Assembly: GCA_964511665.1 (NCBI GenBank)
Contig: CAZEHA010000008.1
Span: 1-64,000 of the forward strand
DNA from: JAGOEF01 sp964511665
GTDB taxonomy: Bacteria > Bacteroidota > Bacteroidia > Bacteroidales > ML635J-15
Length of the DNA stretch: 64,000 nucleotides
Direction: 5' to 3'
Positions 17,723 through 26,640 of this stretch are shown here, one piece after another (position 1 is the stretch's first letter; each line of letters starts with the position of its first letter). A program made the translations under genes and the position numbers. The notes under the pieces are model-generated. The model was not told the origin of the DNA and did not search any database. It saw only the letters and a list, made by a program, of their open reading frames with translations.

Positions 17723-18279
17723 TGGACTACAAACCCTCATTAATGAAGAAATATCAGGAAGAAATAATTCCTGAAATGACGAAAGAATTCGGATACACCT
17801 CGGTGATGCAGGTGCCCCGACTCGAGAAGATTGTTATAAATCAGGGTCTCGGTATGGCTATTGCCGATAAAAAAATCATCGAAATAGCGCTCGAAGAAAT
17901 GACAATAATCACAGGCCAAAAACCTGTTACCACATTGTCGAAGAAAGACGTTTCAAACTTTAAACTCAGGAAGAAAATGCCCATTGGAATCCGGGTTACG
18001 CTGCGTCGCGAGAAAATGTATGAGTTTCTCGAAAGACTTATTTCTGTTGCCCTGCCGCGTATTCGCGATTTTAAAGGTGTTAATTATAAACTAGATGGCA
18101 GGGGTAACTATACCTTGGGTGTTACCGAACAAATTATATTCCCCGAAATAGATATCGATAAAATCTATAAAATGTTAGGGATGGATATCACTTTTGTTAC
18201 ATCATCTGAAAACGACGAAGAAGCATTTGCCTTGTTGAAGCATTTTGGTATTCCATTTAAAAACTTAAAAAAGAACTAA
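17722..18279 (+). CDS. rplE: 50S ribosomal protein L5
   Basis: A 185-residue protein with PRLEKIVINQGLG, GQKPVTTLSKK and the DFKGVNYKLDGRGNYTLG region. It binds 5S rRNA and touches P-site tRNA. The length is normal and the gene heads the usual rplE-rpsN-rpsH run. Confidence 0.99.
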   Translation: MDYKPSLMKKYQEEIIPEMTKEFGYTSVMQVPRLEKIVINQGLGMAIADKKIIEIALEEMTIITGQKPVTTLSKKDVSNFKLRKKMPIGIRVTLRREKMYEFLERLISVALPRIRDFKGVNYKLDGRGNYTLGVTEQIIFPEIDIDKIYKMLGMDITFVTSSENDEEAFALLKHFGIPFKNLKKN

Positions 18280-18280
18280 T

Positions 18281-18550
18281 ATGGCAAAAGAATCTATGAA
18301 GGCCCGCGAAGTGAAGAGGCAGAAACTGGTAGATAAATATGCTGCAAAGCGAGAAAGACTGAAAAAAGAAGGAAACTATGAAGCCCTGCAGGATTTGCCC
18401 AAAAATGCATCGCCGGTGCGCTTGCACAATCGTTGCAGTCAATCGGGCCGTCCGAAAGGATATATGCGTCAGTTCGGAGTAAGTAGAATCGTTTTTCGCG
18501 AAATGGCATCGCAAGGCCTCATACCGGGTATTAAGAAAGCAAGTTGGTAA
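18281..18550 (+). CDS. rpsN: 30S ribosomal protein S14, zinc-independent form
   Basis: An 89-residue S14 of the longer C-minus class: it lacks the two CxxC pairs of the short zinc-binding form and keeps RLHNRCSQSGRPKGY and FREMASQGLIPGIKKASW. It completes the 30S head near the decoding site. It starts 1 bp after the rplE stop. Confidence 0.97.
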   Translation: MAKESMKAREVKRQKLVDKYAAKRERLKKEGNYEALQDLPKNASPVRLHNRCSQSGRPKGYMRQFGVSRIVFREMASQGLIPGIKKASW

Positions 18551-18568
18551 TATATAAGAATCAGAATA

Positions 18569-18964
18569 ATGACAGATCCGATTGCAGATTTTCTGACACG
18601 CATCAGAAACGCCGTAATGGCAAAACACAGAGTGGTTGAAATTCCGGCTTCGAACATTAAGAAGGAAATGACCAAAGTTCTCTTCGATAAAGGCTATATT
18701 TTAAATTATAAATTCGAAGATGAAGGTCATCAGGGCAATATTAAAATCGCCTTGAAGTATCATCCTATTAGCAAGGTTCCGGCAATAAAAAGTCTTACCC
18801 GTGTAAGTAAACCCGGTTTGCGTAAATATGTTCCCAGCAACGAATTGCCCAGAGTATTGAACGGTTTGGGCGTGGCTATCTTGTCAACCAATAAAGGCAT
18901 TATGACAGATAAGGAAGCTCGTGCCTTGAATGTTGGTGGCGAAGTATTGTGTTACATTTATTAA
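18569..18964 (+). CDS. rpsH: 30S ribosomal protein S8
   Basis: A 131-residue protein with the N-terminal TDPIADFLTRIRNA and C-terminal GLGVAILSTNKGIMTDKEAR motifs. S8 binds helix 21 of 16S rRNA and in enterobacteria represses the spc operon. Order and length are standard. Confidence 0.98.
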   Translation: MTDPIADFLTRIRNAVMAKHRVVEIPASNIKKEMTKVLFDKGYILNYKFEDEGHQGNIKIALKYHPISKVPAIKSLTRVSKPGLRKYVPSNELPRVLNGLGVAILSTNKGIMTDKEARALNVGGEVLCYIY

Positions 18965-18975
18965 AAAGTTTTATC

Positions 18976-19527
18976 ATGTCAAGGATAGGAAAATTACCGA
19001 TTAGCAAACCTTCTAATGTTAGCGTTACCGTTAACGAGGGTGTTATTACTGTGAAAGGTCCCTTGGGGGAATTACAGCAGAAGATTCATAACGATACCCA
19101 GATTGAAATTAGCGACACCGAAATACTGGTGAAACGAAATTCTGATGAACCCAACGATAGATCGAGTCATGGTTTGTATCGCTCGTTAATTGCCAATATG
19201 GTAGAAGGAGTGTCGAAGGGTTTTACCCTGCAACAGGAACTGGTTGGTGTTGGCTACAAGGCTGAAGCAAAAGGTCAGATATTAGAAATGTCGCTGGGAT
19301 ATTCTCATCATATTCATTTTGAATTACCTGCCGAAATAAAGGTTGAAGCCAAAACCGAAAAGAGGTCTAATCCAATTATTACACTTACCAGTCACGACAA
19401 ACAATTGCTCGGACACGTGGCCGCAAAAATCAGGTCGATGCGTAAACCTGAACCTTATAAGGGAAAAGGGATTAAGTTTGTAGGCGAAGAATTACGCAGG
19501 AAATCGGGTAAATCAGCTAATGTATAA
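18976..19527 (+). CDS. rplF: 50S ribosomal protein L6
   Basis: A 183-residue protein from the ATG at 18976, giving MSRIGKLPI, the family's normal start; the frame is open further upstream into rpsH but that part is not family-like. GYSHHIHFELP and PEPYKGKGIKF are conserved. L6 lies near the sarcin-ricin loop. Confidence 0.98.
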   Translation: MSRIGKLPISKPSNVSVTVNEGVITVKGPLGELQQKIHNDTQIEISDTEILVKRNSDEPNDRSSHGLYRSLIANMVEGVSKGFTLQQELVGVGYKAEAKGQILEMSLGYSHHIHFELPAEIKVEAKTEKRSNPIITLTSHDKQLLGHVAAKIRSMRKPEPYKGKGIKFVGEELRRKSGKSANV

Positions 19528-19545
19528 CAAGTAAAAATTACAGCA

Positions 19546-19902
19546 ATGGCTTTTTCGAAGCAAAACAGAAGATTAAAAATAAAAAGTCGCATCCGGAAAC
19601 ACGTCAACGGAACACAGACAAGGCCAAGGATGTCGGTATATCGCAGTAACAACCAAATCAGCGTTCAGTTGATCGACGACATCAATGGTGTTACGCTGGT
19701 GGCTGCCACATCATTAAGTAAGGAAATAGCAGCTCAGGTAGCTAACAAATCCGTTAAAGCCAATATGGTTGGTAAACTGGTAGCACAAAAAGCCAGTGAA
19801 GCCGGTATTACAGAAGTGGTTTTCGATAGAAACGGCTATCTCTATCATGGTAGAGTGAAGTCGTTGGCAGAAGGTGCGAGAGAAGGAGGGCTTAAATTTT
19901 AA
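19546..19902 (+). CDS. rplR: 50S ribosomal protein L18
   Basis: A 118-residue protein with RRLKIKSRIRKHVNGT near the start, PRMSVYRSNNQISVQLIDD, and the C-terminal FDRNGYLYHGRVKSLAEGAR motif. With L5 it anchors 5S rRNA in the central protuberance. Confidence 0.98.
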   Translation: MAFSKQNRRLKIKSRIRKHVNGTQTRPRMSVYRSNNQISVQLIDDINGVTLVAATSLSKEIAAQVANKSVKANMVGKLVAQKASEAGITEVVFDRNGYLYHGRVKSLAEGAREGGLKF

Positions 19903-19910
19903 GAAACACA

Positions 19911-20432
19911 ATGAATATGTCGAGTAGCATAAGAAAAGTAAAGACCAGTGATCTGGAACTCAAAGACAGATTGGTCGGAATACAAAGAGTAACAAAAGTT
20001 ACCAAGGGAGGCCGTACCTTTAGTTTTTCGGCTATAGTAGTGGTTGGTAACGAAAACGGTATTGTTGGTTATGGACTGGGAAAAGCCAGCGAGGTAACCT
20101 CTGCCATTGCCAAAGGTGTTGAAGATGCAAAGAAAAATCTGATACAAGTACCTGTGGTGAAAGGAACCATTCCCCACGAGCAAATTGCCAAATACGGTGG
20201 TGCAAAAGTATGGCTTAAGCCGGCATCTTCGGGTACCGGTGTAAAGGCCGGAGGTGCTATGCGTGCTGTTCTCGAAAGTGTAGGTGTTACCGACGTGCTT
20301 GCCAAATCGAAGGGATCATCGAATCCGCATAACCTGGTTAAAGCAACTTTTGCTGCACTCATAGAATTAAGAGATGCCAATACTGTAGCAATGCATCGTC
20401 AGGTGAGTATTGATAAAGTTTTTAACGGTTAA
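19911..20432 (+). CDS. rpsE: 30S ribosomal protein S5
   Basis: A 173-residue protein with the N-terminal double-stranded RNA-binding-like domain (RVTKVTKGGRTFSFSA) and the C-terminal GTGVKAGGAMRAVLE and GSSNPHNLVKAT segments. S5 helps control decoding fidelity. A second ATG 6 bp downstream is also a possible start. Confidence 0.98.
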   Translation: MNMSSSIRKVKTSDLELKDRLVGIQRVTKVTKGGRTFSFSAIVVVGNENGIVGYGLGKASEVTSAIAKGVEDAKKNLIQVPVVKGTIPHEQIAKYGGAKVWLKPASSGTGVKAGGAMRAVLESVGVTDVLAKSKGSSNPHNLVKATFAALIELRDANTVAMHRQVSIDKVFNG

Positions 20433-20442
20433 GATTATTGTC

Positions 20443-20622
20443 ATGACGAAAATTAAAATCACACAAATAAGGAGCAAAATCGGATGTACATTGCGTCAGA
20501 AACGCACCATCGAGGCTCTGGGAATCAAGAGAATGCACTATAGTGTTGAACTGGAAGCCACTCCACAAGTGTTGGGAATGGTAAAAAAGGTACATCATTT
20601 AGTGAAGGTAGAAGAAGTTTAA
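20443..20622 (+). CDS. rpmD: 50S ribosomal protein L30
   Basis: A 59-residue protein from the ATG at 20443, giving MTKIKITQIRSKIGC. The longer open frame overlapping rpsE is not family-like. The short length and position between rpsE and rplO are standard for L30. Confidence 0.96.
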   Translation: MTKIKITQIRSKIGCTLRQKRTIEALGIKRMHYSVELEATPQVLGMVKKVHHLVKVEEV

Positions 20623-20643
20623 TTTGTAAACGAAAGTATAGTT

Positions 20644-21090
20644 ATGGATTTAAGTAGTTTAAAACCGGCAAAAGGTTCTGTGAAGAACAAAAAGCGATTA
20701 GGACGTGGGCAGGGATCAGGGCGTGGCGGTACATCGACACGTGGACACAAAGGAGCTCAATCGCGTTCGGGATACAAACGTACAAGAGGTTTTCAGGGTG
20801 GCCAGATGCCCCTTCAAAGAACTTCTCCCAAGTTCGGCTTCAATAACCTGAATCGTCTTGAGTATAAAGGTATCAATGTTAGCACACTTCAAGCACTAAC
20901 CGAAAAGGCAAACACTACCGATATTAGTGTGAATACATTAATCGACAATGGCCTTGTGGCAAAAAAAGATAAAGTCAAAATTTTGGGTAACGGCGACTTA
21001 AAAGCAGTTCTCAATGTGAAGGCTCATGCTTTTTCGAAAACAGCCATTGAAAAAATCGAAGCTCTAGGTGGAACCGTTGAAAAAATCTAA
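20644..21090 (+). CDS. rplO: 50S ribosomal protein L15
   Basis: A 148-residue protein with the glycine/arginine-rich N-terminal extension (RLGRGQGSGRGGTSTRGHKG) that threads into 23S rRNA, and the C-terminal AHAFSKTAIEKIEALGG motif. It directly precedes secY, as in most bacteria. Confidence 0.98.
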   Translation: MDLSSLKPAKGSVKNKKRLGRGQGSGRGGTSTRGHKGAQSRSGYKRTRGFQGGQMPLQRTSPKFGFNNLNRLEYKGINVSTLQALTEKANTTDISVNTLIDNGLVAKKDKVKILGNGDLKAVLNVKAHAFSKTAIEKIEALGGTVEKI

Positions 21091-21093
21091 AGA

Positions 21094-22428
21094 ATGAAAC
21101 GATTTATTGAGACATTAAAGAATATCTGGAAAATCGAGGATTTGCGCTCCCGAATTCTGATCACAATCGGATTTATTGCAATTTATCGACTCGGTTCCTA
21201 TATTGTGTTGCCCGGCATCGACCCGAACCAATTAGCCGATCTGAAAGCTCAAACCTCCGATGGTGTATTAAGTCTTCTCGATATGTTTTCGGGCGGAGCT
21301 TTCTCAAATGCTTCCATTTTTGCACTTGGAATTATGCCTTATATTTCTGCATCTATTGTGGTGCAGTTATTGGGTATCGCAGTGCCTTATTTCCAGAAAC
21401 TTCAGCGCGAAGGCGAGAGTGGTCGCAAGAAAATCAATCAGATTACACGGTATTTAACAGTAGCTATTCTGTTGTTGCAGGCCCCAACCTATATCGCTAA
21501 CCTTCACGCCCAGTTGCCTGCAACTGCTTTTATTGCCTCAGGTTTTATGTTCACATTTACTTCGGTGATAATACTAACAGCGGGAACCATGTTTGTTATG
21601 TGGCTCGGTGAAAAAATTACCGACAGGGGTATTGGTAATGGTATTTCTTTAATTATCATGATTGGGATTATTGCACGTCTCCCTTTTGCCTTTGCTGCCG
21701 AGTTTATTTCTCGCTTCGAAGAACAAACCGGAGGATTGGTCATGTTCCTGGTTGAAATGATACTGCTTTTTGTTGTGTTTATGCTGTCGATTGCATTGGT
21801 GCAGGCCGTAAGACGTATACCTGTGCAATATGCAAAACGCGTGGTTGGTAATAAACAATACGGTGGCGTACGGCAATATATTCCGCTAAAGATTAACGCA
21901 GCCGGTGTAATGCCCATCATTTTTGCACAGGCGCTTATGTTTGTACCGCTTATGTTTGCAGGCTTTGCAGGCGAAAGCAGTGGCTTTGTTGCCGCCTTCG
22001 CCGATTACACAGGTTTTTGGTACAACTTCGTGTTCGCTTTGCTTATCATTATTTTTACATATTTCTACACAGCCGTTACTATCAATCCACAGCAAATGGC
22101 CGAGGATATGAAGAAGAACGGTGGTTTTATCCCGGGCATAAAACCGGGCAAAAAAACAGTTGATTTTCTCGATAATATTATGTCGCGCATAACACTGCCC
22201 GGCTCTATCTTTTTGGCTATCATAGCAATTTTACCTGCAATAGCCATGCTCGCAGGAATCAACAATCAGTTTGCAAGTTTCTATGGAGGTACTTCGCTGC
22301 TGATTCTTGTTGGGGTGGTACTCGATACACTTCAGCAAATTGAAAGTCATTTGTTGATGAGACATTACGATGGACTCACAAAATCGGGTAGAATTAAGGG
22401 CAGAGGTGCTACAACCTCGGCCATGTAG
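21094..22428 (+). CDS. secY: Preprotein translocase channel subunit SecY
   Basis: A 444-residue inner-membrane protein with about ten hydrophobic segments. GSYIVLPGIDPNQL lies near the plug, ISASIVVQLLGIAVPYFQ in TM2 and MWLGEKITDRGIGNGIS in TM4; the cytoplasmic loop RRIPVQYAKR also matches. SecY forms the pore through which Sec substrates, including the T9SS and lipoproteins of this window, cross the inner membrane. It starts 3 bp after rplO. Confidence 0.99.
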   Translation: MKRFIETLKNIWKIEDLRSRILITIGFIAIYRLGSYIVLPGIDPNQLADLKAQTSDGVLSLLDMFSGGAFSNASIFALGIMPYISASIVVQLLGIAVPYFQKLQREGESGRKKINQITRYLTVAILLLQAPTYIANLHAQLPATAFIASGFMFTFTSVIILTAGTMFVMWLGEKITDRGIGNGISLIIMIGIIARLPFAFAAEFISRFEEQTGGLVMFLVEMILLFVVFMLSIALVQAVRRIPVQYAKRVVGNKQYGGVRQYIPLKINAAGVMPIIFAQALMFVPLMFAGFAGESSGFVAAFADYTGFWYNFVFALLIIIFTYFYTAVTINPQQMAEDMKKNGGFIPGIKPGKKTVDFLDNIMSRITLPGSIFLAIIAILPAIAMLAGINNQFASFYGGTSLLILVGVVLDTLQQIESHLLMRHYDGLTKSGRIKGRGATTSAM

Positions 22429-22447
22429 GAAATTTTAACGTTCTTTG

Positions 22448-23221
22448 ATGATTTTTATTAAGACAGAAGAAGAGATTGAGTTAATGCGCGAAAGCAATTT
22501 GCTGGTGTCGAAGACTCACGCAATGCTGGCTCGCGAAATTAAAGAAGGTGTAAGCACCAATCGTCTCGATGTGTTGGCCGAACAGTTTATCAGAGATCAC
22601 GGGGCAGTTCCCGGATTCCTGAATTACAACGGCTATCCAAAATCTCTTTGTGTGTCGGTGAATGATGTGGTTGTTCATGGAATTCCTTCTGATTACCTGT
22701 TGCAATATGGCGATTTAGTGTCGATAGATTGCGGTGTTTACAAAAACGGTTTCCACGGCGATTCTGCTTTTACCTTTACTGTAGGTGTGGTAAACGACGA
22801 AGTTAAAAAACTGATTGATGTTACACGCCAGGCTTTGTATCTCGGAATAGAACAAGCAAAAGTTGGAAACCGAATTGGAGACATTGGATTCGCTATTCAA
22901 AACCACGCCGAGAAAAATGGTTTTTCGGTGGTTCGAGAATTGGTTGGTCATGGCATCGGAAGAAGTCTTCACGAAAAACCCGAAGTGCCCAATTATGGTA
23001 GAAAAGGGCAGGGAGTGAAATTGACAAGTAATATGGTTATTGCCATTGAACCGATGATTAATCTGGGTCGAAAAAATGTTATTCAGATGAAAGACGGATG
23101 GACTATACGCACTTCTGACCGAAAGCCAAGCGCTCATTTTGAACACACTGTCGTAATTAGAAAAGATAAAGCAGACATATTGTCGAATTTTGACATAATT
23201 GATAGGGAATTAGGTAATTAA
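22448..23221 (+). CDS. map: Type I methionine aminopeptidase
   Basis: A 257-residue metalloenzyme removing the initiator methionine. The five metal ligands are visible: Asp in SIDCGVY, Asp in FHGDSAFTF, His in ELVGHGIGR, Glu in AIEPMIN and Glu in HFEHTVVI. The substrate-loop histidine is in VVHGIP. I use the ATG at 22448 rather than the preceding in-frame TTG. Position between secY and infA is typical; adk is absent from this slot. Confidence 0.97.
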   Translation: MIFIKTEEEIELMRESNLLVSKTHAMLAREIKEGVSTNRLDVLAEQFIRDHGAVPGFLNYNGYPKSLCVSVNDVVVHGIPSDYLLQYGDLVSIDCGVYKNGFHGDSAFTFTVGVVNDEVKKLIDVTRQALYLGIEQAKVGNRIGDIGFAIQNHAEKNGFSVVRELVGHGIGRSLHEKPEVPNYGRKGQGVKLTSNMVIAIEPMINLGRKNVIQMKDGWTIRTSDRKPSAHFEHTVVIRKDKADILSNFDIIDRELGN

Positions 23222-23239
23222 AAAAGAGAAAAGAATTGT

Positions 23240-23458
23240 ATGGCGAAACAACCGTCGATAGAACAGGATGGTACCATAACCGAAGCATTGTCGAATGCAA
23301 TGTTCCGGGTAGAACTTCACAATGGGCATATCATTACCGCTCATATTTCGGGTAAAATGAGAATGCACTACATACGAATACTGCCCGGTGATAAGGTTAG
23401 GGTCGAAATGTCGCCATACGATTTAACAAAAGGAAGAATAACATTTAGGTATAAATAA
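23240..23458 (+). CDS. infA: Translation initiation factor IF-1
   Basis: A 72-residue OB-fold protein with FRVELHNGHIITAHISGKMR and DKVRVEMSPYDLTKGRI, nearly invariant in IF-1. It binds the 30S A site during initiation. Order map-infA-rpmJ-rpsM is normal. Confidence 0.98.
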   Translation: MAKQPSIEQDGTITEALSNAMFRVELHNGHIITAHISGKMRMHYIRILPGDKVRVEMSPYDLTKGRITFRYK

Positions 23459-23474
23459 AAATATTGGATAAATT

Positions 23475-23591
23475 ATGAAAGTTAGAGCATCAGTAAAAAA
23501 ACGATCGGCCGATTGCAAAATCGTGAGACGTAAGGGAAGGATTTATGTTATCAATAAGAAAAATCCAAAGTTTAAACAACGTCAAGGTTAA
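23475..23591 (+). CDS. rpmJ: 50S ribosomal protein L36, zinc-independent form
   Basis: A 38-residue gene read directly from the bases between infA and rpsM: ATG at 23475, TAA at 23589-23591. It encodes MKVRASVKKRSADCKIVRRK and ends NPKFKQRQG, the L36 signature. Only one cysteine is present, so the usual zinc ribbon is lost, as in other Bacteroidota. Confidence 0.97.
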   Translation: MKVRASVKKRSADCKIVRRKGRIYVINKKNPKFKQRQG

Positions 23592-23608
23592 CATTAAAAT
23601 AATTACAC

Positions 23609-23983
23609 ATGGCAAGAATTGCTGGTATTGACATTCCAAGTAAGAAGAGAGGAGTAATAGCCCTTACTTACATTTATGGAATAGGAGTGAACAGAGCTCG
23701 TGAAATTTTAGACAAAGCCGGAGTTGACTATAACACTAAAGCTCAGGATTGGAACGACGATCAGATTGCTGAAATACGTCGTGCTGCCGGAGAATATCGA
23801 CTCGAGGGTGAATTGCGCTCCGAAACACAGTTGAACATAAAACGTTTGCAAGACATTGGTTGCTATCGTGGTATCCGTCACAGAATCGGTTTGCCATTGC
23901 GTGGCCAAAAAACCAAAAACAATGCAAGAACCAGGAGAGGTAAGAAAAAAACGATAGCCAATAAGAAAAAAGCCACTAAATAG
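23609..23983 (+). CDS. rpsM: 30S ribosomal protein S13
   Basis: A 124-residue protein beginning MARIAGIDIPSKKRGVIAL, with the helix-hairpin-helix segment and the C-terminal RGLPLRGQ-like region (GLPLRGQKTKNNARTRRG). S13 contacts P-site tRNA and bridges to the 50S subunit. It opens the alpha block. Confidence 0.98.
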   Translation: MARIAGIDIPSKKRGVIALTYIYGIGVNRAREILDKAGVDYNTKAQDWNDDQIAEIRRAAGEYRLEGELRSETQLNIKRLQDIGCYRGIRHRIGLPLRGQKTKNNARTRRGKKKTIANKKKATK

Positions 23984-23990
23984 TTGAAGT

Positions 23991-24380
23991 ATGGCAAAAA
24001 AAGTTAAAACCACGAAAAAGCGCGTTGTTAAGATTGAACCGACAGGTCAAGCGCATATACATTCATCGTTCAACAATATTATTATTTCGTTGACAAATAA
24101 TGATGGTCAGGTTATATCTTGGTCGTCGAGTGGCAAGAAAGGCTTCAGGGGCAGTAAGAAAAATACTCCCTATGCAGCTCAGGTAGCAGCCGAAGACTGC
24201 GCAAAAACCGCTTACGATCTCGGATTACGCAAGGTAAAAGTATTTGTGAAAGGCCCCGGATCAGGAAGGGAATCAGCTATCAGAACCATTCACAATATGG
24301 GTATTGAAGTTATGGAGATTACCGATGTAACTCCGTTGCCTCACAATGGTTGTAGACCTCCCAAGAGAAGAAGAGTTTAA
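23991..24380 (+). CDS. rpsK: 30S ribosomal protein S11
   Basis: A 129-residue protein with HIHSSFNNIIISLTN, the GRESAIR motif and the C-terminal ITDVTPLPHNGCRPPKRRRV. It forms part of the platform near the E site. It is 7 bp from rpsM. Confidence 0.99.
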   Translation: MAKKVKTTKKRVVKIEPTGQAHIHSSFNNIIISLTNNDGQVISWSSSGKKGFRGSKKNTPYAAQVAAEDCAKTAYDLGLRKVKVFVKGPGSGRESAIRTIHNMGIEVMEITDVTPLPHNGCRPPKRRRV

Positions 24381-24413
24381 TAATATTGTTTTTTAAAAAA
24401 TTTAATAGTTAAT

Positions 24414-25022
24414 ATGGCAAGGTATATAGGCCCAAAAAGCAAAATCGCCCGAAAGTTTGGAGAACCAATTTACGGACCCGATAAGTATCTCGATAAGAAA
24501 AACTATCCTCCGGGATTTCATGGTTTAAATAAAAGACGTAAAAAAAGTTCTGAGTATGGTATTCAGCTGGCCGAAAAGCAAAAAGCTAAATACACTTATG
24601 GAGTGCTCGAACGTCAGTTTCGTAAAACATTCCATAGAGCGCAATCGAGTAAAGGGATCACGGGTGTGGTGCTCCTGCAATTACTGGAATCGCGCCTCGA
24701 CAATGTGGTTTTCAGAATGGGCATTGCCCCTACACGCGCTGCTGCTCGTCAGCTGGTGAGTCATCGTCACATAATTGTTAATGGTGATATTTGTAATATT
24801 GCCTCACGCATAATTGTTCCTGGCGATGTTGTTGGTATTCGCGAAAAATCAAAGTCACTTGAAGTGATTTCTCAGGCACTTACAGGGTTCAATCACAGTA
24901 AGTATCCATGGATTGAATGGGATGTTGAAACGCATTGTGGAAAACTGTTAAGTCTTCCGGAACGTGAACAGATACCCGAAAATATTAGAGAACAACTCAT
25001 TGTGGAATTATATTCAAAATAA
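24414..25022 (+). CDS. rpsD: 30S ribosomal protein S4
   Basis: A 202-residue protein with the N-terminal MARYIGPKSKIARKFGE, an S4 RNA-binding domain (LESRLDNVVFRMG, VSHRHIIVNG) and a C-terminal WIEWD segment. The N-terminal zinc-binding cysteines of some S4 forms are absent. S4 nucleates the 30S body and often regulates the alpha operon. Confidence 0.98.
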   Translation: MARYIGPKSKIARKFGEPIYGPDKYLDKKNYPPGFHGLNKRRKKSSEYGIQLAEKQKAKYTYGVLERQFRKTFHRAQSSKGITGVVLLQLLESRLDNVVFRMGIAPTRAAARQLVSHRHIIVNGDICNIASRIIVPGDVVGIREKSKSLEVISQALTGFNHSKYPWIEWDVETHCGKLLSLPEREQIPENIREQLIVELYSK

Positions 25023-25030
25023 CATAGTAA

Positions 25031-26023
25031 ATGGCAATATTAGCATTTCAGAAACCCGACAAAGTCATAATGCTGGAATCAGACGATTTTCGCGGAAAGT
25101 TCGAATTTCGTCCTCTCGAACCCGGTTATGGCATCACAATTGGCAATTCACTACGAAGAATACTGCTTTCTTCGCTCGAAGGCTTTGCTATTACTTCAAT
25201 TAAAATTGAAGGAGTCGATCATGAGTTTACAAGCATCAAAGGTGTTATGGAAGATGTTACCGAGATTGTTTTGCAACTGAAACAAATTCGGTTTAAACGC
25301 CAGATAGAAGACTTTACTCACGAAAAAGCAACCATCATTGTTAATGGTCAGGATGAATTTAGGGCGGGCGATATCGGGAAATTCCTTACCGGATTCAAAA
25401 TTCTCAACCCCGATTTGCTGATATGCAGGATGGAACAATCGGTAACCCTGAAAATGGAAATTACCATTAACAAGGGTAGAGGTTATGTTACTCCTGATGA
25501 GAATAAACCGCTCGAAGATGAGATAGGTGTGATTCCTATCGGTTCTATTCATACCCCTGTGGTGAATGTGAAATATCAGATCGAAAATATGAGGGTGGAG
25601 CAGAAAACCGATTACGAAAAACTGATTATCGACATCGAAACAGATGGTTCAATACACCCTAAAGAAGCGCTGAAAGAAGCCGCAACAATATTGATTTATC
25701 ACTTCATGCTCTTCTCCGACGAAAAAATCACTATCGACGCCGATGAGAAAATGGAAAGTGAAGAGTTCGACGAAGAAGTATTGCATATGCGACAACTGCT
25801 AAAAACCAAACTCGTAGATCTCGACTTGTCGGTTCGCGCACTCAACTGCCTGAAAGCTGCCGAAGTGGAAACTCTGGGCGATTTGGTACAGTTCAACAAG
25901 AACGATTTACTGAAATTCAGGAACTTTGGTAAAAAATCGTTGACAGAACTGGAAAACCTGCTCGATAATATCAACCTGAATTTTGGGATGGAGATATCAA
26001 AATACAAACTCGATAAGGAATAA
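25031..26023 (+). CDS. rpoA: DNA-directed RNA polymerase alpha subunit
   Basis: A 330-residue protein. The N-terminal dimerisation domain has GYGITIGNSLRRILLSS and the FEFRPLEPG lead. The C-terminal domain (residues about 245-325) has the helix-hairpin-helix region (AEVETLGDLVQ, LLKFRNFGKKSLTELE) that binds UP elements and activators. The length is normal. Confidence 0.99.
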   Translation: MAILAFQKPDKVIMLESDDFRGKFEFRPLEPGYGITIGNSLRRILLSSLEGFAITSIKIEGVDHEFTSIKGVMEDVTEIVLQLKQIRFKRQIEDFTHEKATIIVNGQDEFRAGDIGKFLTGFKILNPDLLICRMEQSVTLKMEITINKGRGYVTPDENKPLEDEIGVIPIGSIHTPVVNVKYQIENMRVEQKTDYEKLIIDIETDGSIHPKEALKEAATILIYHFMLFSDEKITIDADEKMESEEFDEEVLHMRQLLKTKLVDLDLSVRALNCLKAAEVETLGDLVQFNKNDLLKFRNFGKKSLTELENLLDNINLNFGMEISKYKLDKE

Positions 26024-26035
26024 TTTTGAAAAGAG

Positions 26036-26593
26036 ATGAGACACAGGAAAAATTTTAATCATTTAGGTCGTAAAAGTGCACATCGAAAAGCGATGTTGTC
26101 GAATATGGCTATTTCGTTGCTGATACATAAACGAATAAATACTACCGTAGCAAAAGCAAAGGCTCTTAGAACGTATGTAGAGCCCTTAATTACTCAGGCA
26201 AAAGAAGATAGTACACACAATCGTCGTGTAGTTTTCAGTGAGTTGCAGGACAAAAAAGCCGTTTCGGAATTGTTCCGCGAAATTATCGTAAAGGTTGGCG
26301 ATCGTCCGGGTGGATATACCAGAATTTTGAGAACAGGAAAACGTATTGGCGACAATGCCGAAATGTGCCTCATAGAATTGGTCGACTATAACGAAAATAT
26401 GTTGGGAACAAAAACCACACAAAAGAAAACTGCTCGTCGTTCTCGTAAAAAAGCCGTTGGAGCTGTAGCTGAGCCTCAGGCGAAAGCGAAAACCGAGAAG
26501 CCGGTAGTCGAAGCAAAGCCAATAATTGAAGACAGCAAAATTGATGCTGCGCCCGAAGTTGAAAACAACAACGACGAAAAGGCTGCAGAATAA
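26036..26593 (+). CDS. rplQ: 50S ribosomal protein L17 with extended acidic tail
   Basis: A 185-residue protein. The conserved core (MRHRKNFNHLGRKSAHRKAML to about residue 130) is followed by about 55 residues rich in K, A, E and N with no fixed fold expected. Such tails are common in Bacteroidota L17. It is the last gene of the supercluster and is followed by a strong terminator. Confidence 0.97.
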   Translation: MRHRKNFNHLGRKSAHRKAMLSNMAISLLIHKRINTTVAKAKALRTYVEPLITQAKEDSTHNRRVVFSELQDKKAVSELFREIIVKVGDRPGGYTRILRTGKRIGDNAEMCLIELVDYNENMLGTKTTQKKTARRSRKKAVGAVAEPQAKAKTEKPVVEAKPIIEDSKIDAAPEVENNNDEKAAE

Positions 26594-26610
26594 TTTTAGA
26601 ATAAATTTTT

Positions 26611-26640
26611 AAAGAGAGGGCTTTGTCCCTCTTTTTTTTT
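26611..26640 (+). terminator. Rho-independent terminator closing the ribosomal supercluster
   Basis: AGAGGG (26615-26620) pairs with CCCTCT (26627-26632) around a CTTTGT loop, followed by a run of T to 26640. It separates rplQ from eno, whose start codon is only 28 bp further on. Confidence 0.9.

Noticed and set aside
26420..26593. Long low-complexity tail of L17
   Set aside because: Basic/acidic disordered extensions of L17 are common in Bacteroidota; frame and codon use are continuous.
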